From DATHTK01 sp035463295 (GTDB lineage Bacteria; Actinomycetota; Rubrobacteria; Rubrobacterales; Rubrobacteraceae): DNA of 44,846 bases. The notes beneath the pieces were generated by a model that saw only the letters and a list, made by a program, of their open reading frames with translations, was not told the origin of the DNA and did not search any database. The stretch is taken from the NCBI GenBank assembly GCA_035463295.1, contig DATHTK010000078.1, positions 1 to 44,846 on the forward strand, read 5' to 3'. The position numbers were made by a program, and so were the translations under genes. Shown in pieces: positions 37,795-44,846 of this stretch; the stretch's first letter is position 1; each line of letters begins with the position of its first letter.

Positions 37795-39575
37795 GGGGGG
37801 AGATCCACGCCCTCGGCCAACCGGGCCGCCCGGCGGTCGAGGAGACGCAGGATAGCGCCGAGTCCGACCGCGGCCGCCAGCAGGACCGGCGCCGCTGTCC
37901 ACGCGGGGCTCCCCGGCGTAACCAAACCGCCTGTCAGGAGGACGACGAGCCCGAGCAGCGAGATGGCGCCGCCTGCGTCCTCTGCGAGCTCGGAGAGTCT
38001 CTGTTGCTCCCGGTGCGTCCCCACTTCGTCCGGGTGCTCGTGGACGAAGTGGGGGCTCGCCAGGCCTGGCAGTAACTCGACGCGCGGCCATACCTCCCAG
38101 CTCGCGAGGCCGACCGCCCCGAGCAACACGCACTCCGCCAAAGAGAGATCCGCCACGACGGCGACGAGTGTCAAGAGCCCGCAGAGCGGCACGCCCGCGA
38201 TGAGCCTCCCGGCCCTCAGCTTCGCCACGTAGAGGTCCAGGGCCCCGATGCCCGCCATCCGGTAGAGCCCCATCCCTCTCCCCTCGGCGTCGACGGAGAG
38301 CGAGGCTCGAAAAGCCTCGAAAGGCGTCCTCACGGTCGTCGCCGCGGCCCAGCCGCCCACCAGGAGGACAAAGACGCCGGCGGCCGCACCGGAGGATCCG
38401 AGGGCCGGAGCCGCCCCCCAGGCCAGCCCGACCCAGAGCCACAGGAGCGGACCGCCAACGAGGTGAAAGGGGCCCGCCGCCGTGGTCTCCCGGCGCCTGC
38501 AAAGGTTGCGCAGCTGGACCTCCACCAGGCGGTCCCCGCGGTAGAGGATCCGGCCGAGGCCGGCGTAGCAAGTCTCTGCCAGGTCGAGGAGATCCCCCCC
38601 CGTCCCCTCGTGACGCCCGTCGCGCAGGCCCTCTCTGTACCATCGGCCGCCCCCTGCCGCCAGGAACGCCGCAGCGAGGACGGTCGCTCCGGCCCAGAGT
38701 GCGGCGAGCGCGAGCCCCGTTCCGGAACCCTCGGCGGCCCACCGAGCCGCCGCGCCGACAGGCGACGCCGGGTGTGCCAAGACCCGTAGCAGCGGTGAGA
38801 TCTCATCCAGCGCGTGCTCCGGCAGTGAGGAGGCCTGGCGGAGGGGCGACCCCGCGTGCGACGAGCCCCCGGCCACCTTCGAAAGCCAGGAGAGTAGTAT
38901 GTGCGACGCCAGTGACCCCGTGGCGCAGGCGAGCGCCGAGGAGAGGCCGTAGGCGGCGAGAGAGCCCCCCCGCGCCCCCCGGCTAGCCCGACGAACCCAA
39001 GCGGCGCCGACGAGCCGGTCGACCACGACGGCGAGCGCGCAGCCGCTGGAGGCGACGAGAGCCAGAGCGACCCACAGCGCGGGCAACGATACCTTGCCGG
39101 CGAGTGACACCGAAGCCGCGAAGCCCGAGACCACCGGCACCACCAGCAAGTTCTTGAGCAGGCGGAGGGGATCGCCGCCCCCGAGCGCCAGGCAGTAGGC
39201 CCGGCGCTCGGAGAGCGGGACCATCAGCAGACGCTCCTTGTCGGGGGGAGAGATCGTGCGCCCGGCCGTGGAGAGCCCACAGGAGGCGGCTATCGCGAGT
39301 AGAGAGGCGAACAACAGGCTCAGGGCGATGACGGGGGAGGCGAGCCGGAGCAGACCGAAGAGCGCCGCCCCGAGGGCGGCCGTCGCCGCGACGTACCATC
39401 CCAGCGCGCACGCGGCGACGACGAGCAGGGGCCGCCCGCCGAACCTCGCGGGCAGTACACGCTCGAGCAGCCTCAGCACCCGTTCCGACCGGCGCTCGAG
39501 ACGGGCGCGAGACATCAAGTATCCGTAGAGGAGCGTCGCCCTTCCCCAATCCGCAGCGCCCCCGGCGTCCATCAC
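37791..39575 (-). CDS. large integral membrane protein, probable ABC exporter permease
   Basis: About 594 aa with many hydrophobic segments (for example LLVVAACALGWYVAATAALG, SPVIALSLLFASLLAIAAS, ALAALWAGATVLAAAFLAA, WTAAPVLLAAAVGLGAILR). The cytoplasmic segment ISPPDKERLLMVPLSERRAY and a matching later one (TVRTPFEAFRASLSVDAEG) resemble bacterial ABC-2 type permeases of ~500-600 residues that pair with a single ATPase, but I do not recognise the exact family. Start choice: GTG 39575 (or ATG 39572) lies nine bases after AGGAGAGGA; GTG 39602 has no spaced ribosome site. It overlaps the ATPase by 4 nt. Confidence 0.7.
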   Translation of the reverse strand: MMDAGGAADWGRATLLYGYLMSRARLERRSERVLRLLERVLPARFGGRPLLVVAACALGWYVAATAALGAALFGLLRLASPVIALSLLFASLLAIAASCGLSTAGRTISPPDKERLLMVPLSERRAYCLALGGGDPLRLLKNLLVVPVVSGFAASVSLAGKVSLPALWVALALVASSGCALAVVVDRLVGAAWVRRASRGARGGSLAAYGLSSALACATGSLASHILLSWLSKVAGGSSHAGSPLRQASSLPEHALDEISPLLRVLAHPASPVGAAARWAAEGSGTGLALAALWAGATVLAAAFLAAGGGRWYREGLRDGRHEGTGGDLLDLAETCYAGLGRILYRGDRLVEVQLRNLCRRRETTAAGPFHLVGGPLLWLWVGLAWGAAPALGSSGAAAGVFVLLVGGWAAATTVRTPFEAFRASLSVDAEGRGMGLYRMAGIGALDLYVAKLRAGRLIAGVPLCGLLTLVAVVADLSLAECVLLGAVGLASWEVWPRVELLPGLASPHFVHEHPDEVGTHREQQRLSELAEDAGGAISLLGLVVLLTGGLVTPGSPAWTAAPVLLAAAVGLGAILRLLDRRAARLAEGVDLPP

Positions 39576-39591
39576 GCGAGCGGGTCCTCTC

Positions 39592-39867
39592 CTACCGGCC
39601 ACTCCTGTTTCTGGCCGCGAGCTGGAGGAGGCTGATCGCCAGCGTGAACAGCGCTATCATCATGGCGAAGGTGAGGAACAGCCCAACCCCGAACGTCACG
39701 CTGAACTCTCCGTTTCGCTCGATGGACACGGCGTATACGTTGCCCAGGTCTACGCTGGAGCCGGCTGCGAAGGCGTAGAGGGTGATCCCCACGGCCGACG
39801 CCAGCACCACCGCCGTGGAGAGTATTGTCGCTACCATGAGGGACACTCCGACTCTGTTGAGCACCAC
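39592..39867 (-). CDS. small two-helix membrane protein in the peptide-export-like operon
   Basis: A 91-aa protein of unknown function. The helix LMVATILSTAVVLASAVGITL, a short external loop (GSSVDLGNVYAVSIERNGEF) and a second helix (VGLFLTFAMMIALFTLAISLL) are followed by a basic C-terminus (AARNRSGR). It starts at GTG 39867 (or the next GTG) with AAGGAG four bases upstream. It ends close to the start of the large permease. It could be an immunity protein or accessory subunit of the adjoining transporter; the sequence does not decide. Confidence 0.65.
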   Translation of the reverse strand: MVLNRVGVSLMVATILSTAVVLASAVGITLYAFAAGSSVDLGNVYAVSIERNGEFSVTFGVGLFLTFAMMIALFTLAISLLQLAARNRSGR

Positions 39868-39995
39868 TTTTCTCCTTGTCCTCCTTTTCGGTCACGTAGC
39901 GCGGCCCTCCTGATTCGGCGGCGCGCTGCCTCCTTGGCACCCCTGGCTCGAACTGCGCCGCGCAGCCTGCCCTCGACCCGGGCGAACTCCTTCAC
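39831..39995 (-). CDS. candidate small peptide gene (54 aa) coupled to the PqqD-M50 gene
   Basis: A short frame filling an otherwise empty ~125-nt gap. GTG 39995 overlaps the TGA of the PqqD-M50 protease gene (GTGA), and GGAGG lies six bases upstream, the same layout as the well-supported genes in this window. The product is strongly basic (KEFARVEGRLRGAVRARG, AARRRIRRAALRDRKGG) and ends with K-WCSTESECPSW, containing two Cys five residues apart. Its end overlaps the start of the next small gene by 37 nt. It could be a precursor peptide with a cysteine-containing core, but this is inference from layout. Confidence 0.4.
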   Translation of the reverse strand: MKEFARVEGRLRGAVRARGAKEAARRRIRRAALRDRKGGQGEKWCSTESECPSW

Positions 39996-40894
39996 GTTCC
40001 ACCTCCGCGCCCGGTCGCGCGGTCTTCGCGCGGGTCGCTCGCGTAGGACAGCAAGTTTCTTCCGTCCGAGCCGAAGACGGGAAGGAAGCTCAGGACGTGG
40101 GCGACGAGCAGCAGAGCGGCCATCGCCAGGAAAGGGTCTGGGCGAAAGGCGTTCACGAGATATAGGGCCGCGCCGCAGGCGGTGGGCAGGAGCGGTCCGG
40201 CCAGCGCGACCCGGAAGCCGACGTCTGGCCGCACGCGCGGGTAGCCGATACCCAGCTCAAACGGGGACAGCCTCAGGTAGCCCAGCCGCTCGTCTCCCGA
40301 GCACCGGCGCAGAGCGTAGAGGTGGGCGCCCTCGTGCAGGCTCATGCCCAGGAGAGACACGCAAGATACGCACGCCGGGATCAGAAACGCGTAGACGAGT
40401 TCGCCCAGCAGCACATACACGAACCCGCCGCAGAGCAGGGTCAGGTAGGCCGCGAGCCAGAGATGCCTCGAATAGAGTCGGAGGCCGACCTGCGTGACGA
40501 TTCTCGCGAGCGAGCTACCATGGATGTCTATCCTCTGCCGGGCGAGGAGTACGGCGCGGCAGTCTCTGAGAGACGCCGCGTCCAGCCCGAAAACGAGGCC
40601 GAGCACCATTCGAGCGCAGTACCCGGCAGGGTAGCGGAGGTTGACGATGCTATTGCCCCTCAGGGAGTCGACGAAAGCGACCGTGTCAGAGAGAGCGACC
40701 TTCTCGGAGATCCCGAACCGATCGGCGACGTCGGCGGCGATCTTCGATACGGGTACGCTTCCGTCCATCCGGTCCATGATGAACTCGCCTGCTTCGTTGA
40801 CGTCTATCCGGCGCCTCATGGCAGGGTCGAAGGCTTTCCCGTTCGCTCGCTTCAGGCCCGGGACCAGTTCCGGGCGGCTATCCGCCGCTGCCAT
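39992..40894 (-). CDS. PqqD/RRE-domain fused to an M50-like membrane metalloprotease
   Basis: A 300-aa fusion. Residues ~20-85 form a PqqD-like domain (FDPAMRRRIDVNEAGEFIMD, ISEKVALSDTVAFVDSLRG), the fold used as a RiPP recognition element to bind leader peptides. From ~120 on there are several membrane segments (LWLAAYLTLLCGGFVYVLLGE, LVYAFLIPACVSCVSLLGMSL) with the zinc motif MSLHEGAHLYALRR (HExxH) and, after two more helices, FLPVFGSDGRNLLSY, where the Asp-Gly pair is the expected third zinc ligand of site-2-protease-like enzymes. YydH-type proteases in ribosomal-peptide operons have a similar M50 domain. It overlaps the ABC permease gene upstream by 17 nt. Predicted role: intramembrane processing of a peptide. 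Confidence 0.82.
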   Translation of the reverse strand: MAAADSRPELVPGLKRANGKAFDPAMRRRIDVNEAGEFIMDRMDGSVPVSKIAADVADRFGISEKVALSDTVAFVDSLRGNSIVNLRYPAGYCARMVLGLVFGLDAASLRDCRAVLLARQRIDIHGSSLARIVTQVGLRLYSRHLWLAAYLTLLCGGFVYVLLGELVYAFLIPACVSCVSLLGMSLHEGAHLYALRRCSGDERLGYLRLSPFELGIGYPRVRPDVGFRVALAGPLLPTACGAALYLVNAFRPDPFLAMAALLLVAHVLSFLPVFGSDGRNLLSYASDPREDRATGRGGGT

Positions 40895-42398
40895 CGACGA
40901 TCGTCTTCCAGCGGTCCGCGCAGTAGATCAGCAGCACAACGACCGCCGCCAGCGTGAGAACCGCGGCCCCTGCGAGCTCCCCGGGCACGATCGAGAGCAG
41001 TCTCCCGAGGACGTAGCTCAGAGGGAGGCCGAGGATCGCGCCGAACAGCGCGGAGAACGCCGAGGAGAACGGATATCTCTCCGAGTACGGGAGCACCACG
41101 CCGGCCAGGGTGAGTCCGAGGACGAGCAGCAGGCCGAACGGCAGGCTCCTCAGGAACGAAGCGGCGGTGGTTTGATCGCTTGCGAACGAGTACACGACGA
41201 ACAGGAGAGCGGCCAGGGCCCCGCAATAGACGCAGTTCGCAGCCAGCTTCGCCACCAACCACACCGATCTCCTCCTCGGCGCAACCTGGACGAGCCAGTG
41301 GGCCGGCAGAGTACGGCCGTAGGAGTTGTGCGCGAAGAGAGAGCACGAAAACCAGATGATGAGCGGCACCTCTGGGACGTGGCGATCGAGGTCGAAACCG
41401 GCCAGGGACGACGACAGGACCAGCCCCGAAGACAGGAGCACGAAGAAGGCGGCGAAGAGGTAGTTCTCCGGGTGACGCACGGCCTGTTTGATCTCCTGGG
41501 AGCCGTACACCGACAGGCCGTGACGGCCGAACGGCAGGCTCTCTAGCCAACGTGGCTTCGCGGGTCGTTCGAGGGGTGCGGAGAGCAGCGAGATGCGGTT
41601 GAGAAGAACCCACAGAAGCAGCACGACGGCTACGGCACAGACGGCGGCCGCCGGATAGAAGAGGGGCGGTCGTACCCCGTCCTCTATGACGCCGCGGAGC
41701 ATGACGACGTGGACGTTCAGGTGATGGGTCGGCGCGACCGCCCGGAAGAAGTCCGTTCTCCAGAGCGCGATCGCGAACGTGGCCAGGGACGATGCCGACA
41801 TCACCAGCGTCGCCGTGAGCCGGGAGAACGATTGATCGGCCGCGAGCGTCCTCGTCAGGAGGGTCAAGGAGATCAGATACACTGCGAGGTTCAGCACCAC
41901 CACGTACAGCAGGTGGCTTGCGAGCCCGAACGCTACCCATAATGCTCCGAATAGGGACAGGTTCGCGTCGTAAAGGAGGGAGACGAAGACCGGGGAGAAC
42001 AGTACGGTCGTCGTCAGCACCGTGACGATGACCAGGGGCAGGTAGTAGCCCATCACCCTCTGGTTCGGCCGTACGGGCATGGTGGAGAGCAGGTTGTCCA
42101 GCGCCGTTTGCGAGGGAGAGAGTATCAAGAAGCCGCTGAGCAGCATCGAGACCGCTACGGAGACGTTCGTAAGAAGCAGCCCCATCAGGATCGCGACCGC
42201 GCTCTCGTTCGCGGAGAACGAGCTGAACGTGGGATAGATGAACTCCCTGGTCGCGAAGTAGCCGAAAACGACGGCGACAAGGGCCAGTAAGCCGCAGAGC
42301 AGCGCCAGGACCGATCTTCCGCCGACCGCCCGCGCCGCCTGGTTGGACCAGGACCGGACGATCACGCTAGAGATGGCCGAAGTGTTCCTCAAGTCCAC
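40878..42398 (-). CDS. ABC-2 type permease (first exporter of the peptide-like cluster)
   Basis: A 506-aa protein with about 12 membrane segments: SVLALLCGLLALVAVVFGYF, ILMGLLLTNVSVAVSMLLSG, YLPLVIVTVLTTTVLFSPVF, AAVCAVAVVLLLWVLLNRI, LFAAFFVLLSSGLVLSSSLAG, LLLVLGLTLAGVVLP and a final AVLTLAAVVVLLIYCADRW. LSPSQTALDNLLSTMPVRPN is a cytoplasmic loop like those contacting ATPases. It overlaps the ATPase gene by 32 nt and the protease gene by 17 nt. GTG 42398 is the frame start; TTG 42392 has a better spaced GGAG and may be the real one. Confidence 0.78.
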   Translation of the reverse strand: MDLRNTSAISSVIVRSWSNQAARAVGGRSVLALLCGLLALVAVVFGYFATREFIYPTFSSFSANESAVAILMGLLLTNVSVAVSMLLSGFLILSPSQTALDNLLSTMPVRPNQRVMGYYLPLVIVTVLTTTVLFSPVFVSLLYDANLSLFGALWVAFGLASHLLYVVVLNLAVYLISLTLLTRTLAADQSFSRLTATLVMSASSLATFAIALWRTDFFRAVAPTHHLNVHVVMLRGVIEDGVRPPLFYPAAAVCAVAVVLLLWVLLNRISLLSAPLERPAKPRWLESLPFGRHGLSVYGSQEIKQAVRHPENYLFAAFFVLLSSGLVLSSSLAGFDLDRHVPEVPLIIWFSCSLFAHNSYGRTLPAHWLVQVAPRRRSVWLVAKLAANCVYCGALAALLFVVYSFASDQTTAASFLRSLPFGLLLVLGLTLAGVVLPYSERYPFSSAFSALFGAILGLPLSYVLGRLLSIVPGELAGAAVLTLAAVVVLLIYCADRWKTIVDGSGG

Positions 42399-43152
42399 TC
42401 CTCTTGTCCAGCAGCCCCGACGCTCTGAGAAAGACTTCTTCGAGAGAGTCGGTGTCGAAGCGACCCAGGAGCTCGGGCACGGCCCCTTCGGCGACGAGGT
42501 CTCCCCCCGATATGATCCCTATCCGGTCGCAGTAACGTTGCGCCATCGAGAGGTCGTGCGTGGCTGCGAGCAGGCCCGTTCCTCTCGCCCTCTCGATGGA
42601 CAGAAGCCTCTTCAGGCTTATAGCGGCTTCGGGGTCGAGACCCCGGAAGGGTTCGTCCAGAATCAGGGCTCTCGGGTAGTGCAGGAGGCTCGCCGTGATC
42701 TGCAGCTTCTTCTTCATGCCGTGGGAGTACTCCTCGATGAGCCTGTGCAACGCCTCCCGGAGGCCGAAGATCTCGATCAAAGCGTCCATCCGGCCCGTAT
42801 CTGTTACTCCGTACAATCTCCGGATAAAGGCGAGGAACTCCCCGCCGGAGAGCGTCTCCGGCATGTCGAGGTCGTCCGGGACGAACCCGAACAGCTGCTT
42901 GGCCCGGATGGTTGAGGCCCGGTGCCCGCACACCTCGAGACAGCCGGAAGTCGGTTGGATGATGTCCACCAGGGCGTGTAGCGTCGTGCTCTTGCCCGAG
43001 CCGTTGGGTCCGATCAGGCCGTAGATCTCCCCGTCCCGAACCTCGAAGGAGATATCTCTTACTGCGTCGACGCCCCTGTAGCTCTTGCGCAGGTGACCGA
43101 CCCTCAAGACCGGAGTCACGCCGCGTCCCGAGCGAGGCCGTCCCAGACGCAC
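42367..43152 (-). CDS. ABC transporter ATP-binding protein (first exporter of the peptide-like cluster)
   Basis: Up to 261 aa. Walker A is LIGPNGSGKSTTLHALVDII, signature YSHGMKKKLQITASLL, Walker B ALILDEPFRGLDPEAA, and switch LLAATHDLSMAQ. It is similar to YydI/BcrA-type export ATPases that work with a separate ABC-2 permease. The start is GTG 43152 or, eleven codons later, GTG 43119 (VTPVLRVGHLRKSY), which directly precedes the first strand. It follows the 99-aa membrane gene by 24 bases and overlaps the permease. Confidence 0.9.
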   Translation of the reverse strand: MRLGRPRSGRGVTPVLRVGHLRKSYRGVDAVRDISFEVRDGEIYGLIGPNGSGKSTTLHALVDIIQPTSGCLEVCGHRASTIRAKQLFGFVPDDLDMPETLSGGEFLAFIRRLYGVTDTGRMDALIEIFGLREALHRLIEEYSHGMKKKLQITASLLHYPRALILDEPFRGLDPEAAISLKRLLSIERARGTGLLAATHDLSMAQRYCDRIGIISGGDLVAEGAVPELLGRFDTDSLEEVFLRASGLLDKRSGLEEHFGHL

Positions 43153-43176
43153 GATCCACCGCCCTCGAACCGTCTG

Positions 43177-43476
43177 TTACCGCCTTATCCTGCACGCGAT
43201 CTTGACCTTGAATCGACTCAGGCGAGTCCACCAGACGAGCCTGCCGCCCTTTCTCCAGCAGTAGATCGCCACGGCGATAGCCAGGGTGGCGGCCAGAGTC
43301 AGGAGGAAGCTCACGAACACGTAGAAGATCTGGATTGCCCTCTCCTCGGCCTCCTCTATGCTCTCGGCGATCGCCTCGGGTGCCTCGTACGCCGCGAGGG
43401 GCTCCGCGGAGCTCTCGAACACTTCCTCCCACCGGAAGAGATCCTCCAGCTCAGCGCGGGCTGTGGTCGCTGTCAT
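43177..43476 (-). CDS. small acidic single-span membrane protein, first gene of the peptide-like cluster
   Basis: A 99-aa protein of unknown family. Residues 1-46 are soluble and strongly acidic (ELEDLFRWEEVFESSAEPLA, PEAIAESIEEAEERA). A transmembrane helix follows (IFYVFVSFLLTLAATLAIAV), then a basic, Trp-containing tail (CWRKGGRLVWWTRLSRFKVK). ATG 43476 has AAAGGAG six bases upstream. An acidic N-terminus before a hydrophobic and basic segment is compatible with a precursor cut by the M50 protease, or with an accessory membrane protein. It heads the operon, 24 bases before the ATPase. Confidence 0.65.
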   Translation of the reverse strand: MTATTARAELEDLFRWEEVFESSAEPLAAYEAPEAIAESIEEAEERAIQIFYVFVSFLLTLAATLAIAVAIYCWRKGGRLVWWTRLSRFKVKIACRIRR

Positions 43477-43754
43477 CGCGATCTCCTTTCTGTCCCGAGC
43501 GAGGCCCGGTGCTCCGCTCCGTTACGGTTCGCACCTCTTATCGGTACGAGCGCTGCTCCGCTTTATCGCGCTACGCGGCGCTGGTTCGGAGCGGAAGGGC
43601 AGGGCGCGACAAACGCGGTGGAGCGAGCGTCAAGAGACAGACTCGGCGGCATGGCACGAAGGCAGGTCAGAGAGCGCGGAGTCCTACTACGTCGTCTCGC
43701 CAGAGGCGCGAGATCGTCTAGGTCGGACCTTCCGCGTACTGCGGCCGTCTACCT
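43477..43754. other. intergenic region upstream of the peptide-like cluster
   Basis: About 280 bases without a convincing gene; the plus-strand frames here lack ribosome sites and conserved features. The minus strand has a TTGACG that could serve as a -35, but I see no good -10 at the right distance. It probably carries the promoter of the downstream minus-strand operon. Confidence 0.35.
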
Positions 43755-44846
43755 CTACTTGAAGCGCCTGACCAGCCGAAGGTACCTGTCCATATCGAAG
43801 TGACGTCCCGGACATTTGGTTGCGACCACCTTGCGGTGCCGGACTATGTGCGTGTCGTTCACCGGTATGCCGTAACGCCTCGACAGGTAGGCCGACAACC
43901 TCGCCGACTCGCGGTACATACTGTCCGTCCACGTTCTGCGGTTGCTTCCGTAACCCGCATGCTCTATTCCTATGCTGCGCTGGTTGTACCACCAGTTCCC
44001 CGCGTGGTAGGCAATGTCTTTGTTGCGCACGCACTGGGCGACCTGTCCCTCCCTGCCCACGACGTAGTGCGCCGAGACACCGGCCCTGCGGTCCTTGAAC
44101 CAGCTGATCGTACCCGAGTAAGAGCCCTCCGCCACGTGCACCACTATGTAGTCTATCTTTCCGGCTCCCCTGCTGGCCCGGCAGTAGTTGATCGAGTTCA
44201 CGCACTTTCTCGCGCCGTTCCAGTAGGCCGGCCTCCAGGTCGCCCTTCTGTAATCTGCCTTGCCCTGGGCGGTGAACACCGCGGGCACCTCCGCCTCCTC
44301 CTGGGCCGGCAAGCTCAGCGTCTCCCCGGTCGAGATGGTCTCCGAGGCCCCCTCCTGCAGCGTTTGGAAGACCTCTACGGCGTAGAGGTCGCTGTCGCCG
44401 TACTCGGAGACCGCTTCCTGCCAGGCGTTGAGGTCGGACGGCCTCTTCTCTCCCTGCATCTCCGCCAGAACCGCCGCGCCTCCCCGGACGTTCGCCGCCC
44501 GGCTGTTCTTCAGCTTCTCCTCGGACAGACGGGTCAGGCTCGCGGCCTTCTCCAGGGTATCCCGGGACGGGTTCTGCACGAGCTGCATGATGCCGTAGGC
44601 GCCTCGACCGTGGAGGTCGCCCTCGCGATAGGGGGTCGCGCTCGGCGGAGGCATCTCCCAGAGGGTGTTGACGTAGGCCATGGCCATCAGTAACTCGAGA
44701 GGAACCCGGTACCTCTCCGCCGCCGACTCGAACTCCGCTTTCAAGGGAGACCCCGTCTGGGCCAGCGCCCCGCCTCCCGTGGTCCCCAGCAGGACAGCGC
44801 CAGCCAGGCTACCCCCGCTCAAACGCAGAAAATTCTTACGGTTCAT
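43755..44846 (-). CDS. exported N-acetylmuramoyl-L-alanine amidase with N-terminal transglycosylase-like domain
   Basis: A 363-aa cell-wall hydrolase starting at ATG 44846, exactly at the window edge, so its ribosome site is not visible. The N-terminus MNRKNFLRLSGGSLAGAVLL is a signal peptide with a twin-arginine-like R-K pair and FLRLSGG, cleaved probably after GGGALAQ. Residues ~35-175 (YRVPLELLMAMAYVNTLWEM, GAYGIMQLVQNPSRDTLEKA, NVRGGAAVLAEM) resemble the lysozyme-like SLT fold. Residues ~215-350 are an Amidase_2/PGRP domain with zinc-ligand-type histidines in DYIVVHVAEGSYSGTISWF, SAHYVVGREGQVAQCV, IAYHAGNW and HRKVVATKCPGRHFD. It acts on peptidoglycan outside the membrane. An intact Lys or Arg in place of the second arginine does not exclude Tat export. 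Confidence 0.87.
   Translation of the reverse strand: MNRKNFLRLSGGSLAGAVLLGTTGGGALAQTGSPLKAEFESAAERYRVPLELLMAMAYVNTLWEMPPPSATPYREGDLHGRGAYGIMQLVQNPSRDTLEKAASLTRLSEEKLKNSRAANVRGGAAVLAEMQGEKRPSDLNAWQEAVSEYGDSDLYAVEVFQTLQEGASETISTGETLSLPAQEEAEVPAVFTAQGKADYRRATWRPAYWNGARKCVNSINYCRASRGAGKIDYIVVHVAEGSYSGTISWFKDRRAGVSAHYVVGREGQVAQCVRNKDIAYHAGNWWYNQRSIGIEHAGYGSNRRTWTDSMYRESARLSAYLSRRYGIPVNDTHIVRHRKVVATKCPGRHFDMDRYLRLVRRFK

Noticed and set aside
43358..43803. Plus-strand open frames upstream of the peptide-like cluster
   Set aside because: Several overlapping frames, none with a ribosome site or conserved features.

Overview
The window reads as chromosomal DNA of a high-GC, deep-branching actinobacterium. 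A Rubrobacter-like organism is my best guess. This rests on the very high GC content, the dense use of GTG and TTG starts, 4-nt GTGA/ATGA/TTGA overlaps between operon genes, and actinobacterial-style leaders in front of ilvB and leuA. No rRNA, tRNA, CRISPR array or insertion sequence was seen.

Layout. 1-310: 3' end of tatC. 321-3514: a GH15 hydrolase and a glucose-6-phosphate-dehydrogenase-type protein in a two-gene operon. 3531-4190: two very small membrane proteins, a short direct repeat and operator-like sites. 4192-11295: an eight-gene Mrp/Mbh-type cation/proton antiporter operon (mnhE-F-G, an mbhD/mnhB fusion, mnhC, mnhD and two further antiporter-like subunits). 11743-12762: a RodZ-like membrane-anchored HTH protein. 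12776-22372: branched-chain amino acid synthesis in two leader-controlled units, ilvB-ilvN-ilvC-ilvE and leuA-(zinc protease-like gene)-leuB-cimA. 22473-24398: a small hydrophilic protein, an SDR and a sulfotransferase-like protein.

24516-28067: an ArsR-type operon encoding an ArsR-rhodanese fusion, TusA, a DsrE-family protein, an ArsM-like methyltransferase and an MFS transporter. The DsrE and methyltransferase genes each contain one in-frame UGA where Cys is expected. Both UGAs are followed at the right distance by a SECIS-like hairpin, so both are probably selenoproteins. This is the strongest unusual system in the window.

28157-30153: thrC-thrB. 30339-33003: a promoter, a structured 5' leader RNA and rfbB-rfbA-rfbC for dTDP-sugar synthesis. 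33046-37056: two GT2 glycosyltransferases and a Wzm/Wzt-type polysaccharide ABC exporter. 37129-43476: an operon with two ABC exporters, a PqqD/RRE-domain M50 protease and three small peptide or membrane-protein genes. It resembles a ribosomal-peptide (yyd-like) system but has no maturase in view. 43755-44846: a secreted N-acetylmuramoyl-L-alanine amidase with an N-terminal transglycosylase-like domain.

How the parts cooperate. The ilv and leu units together supply Val, Leu and (through citramalate) Ile. Their leaders share the same CTA-CGA-CTA-containing motif, suggesting joint control by leucine supply. The rfb, glycosyltransferase and Wzm/Wzt genes form a surface-polysaccharide block. The selenoprotein operon combines a sulfur-relay set (rhodanese, TusA, DsrE) with a methyltransferase and an exporter under one ArsR operator. 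That suggests detoxification or sulfur/selenium/metalloid handling, but the substrate cannot be read from sequence.
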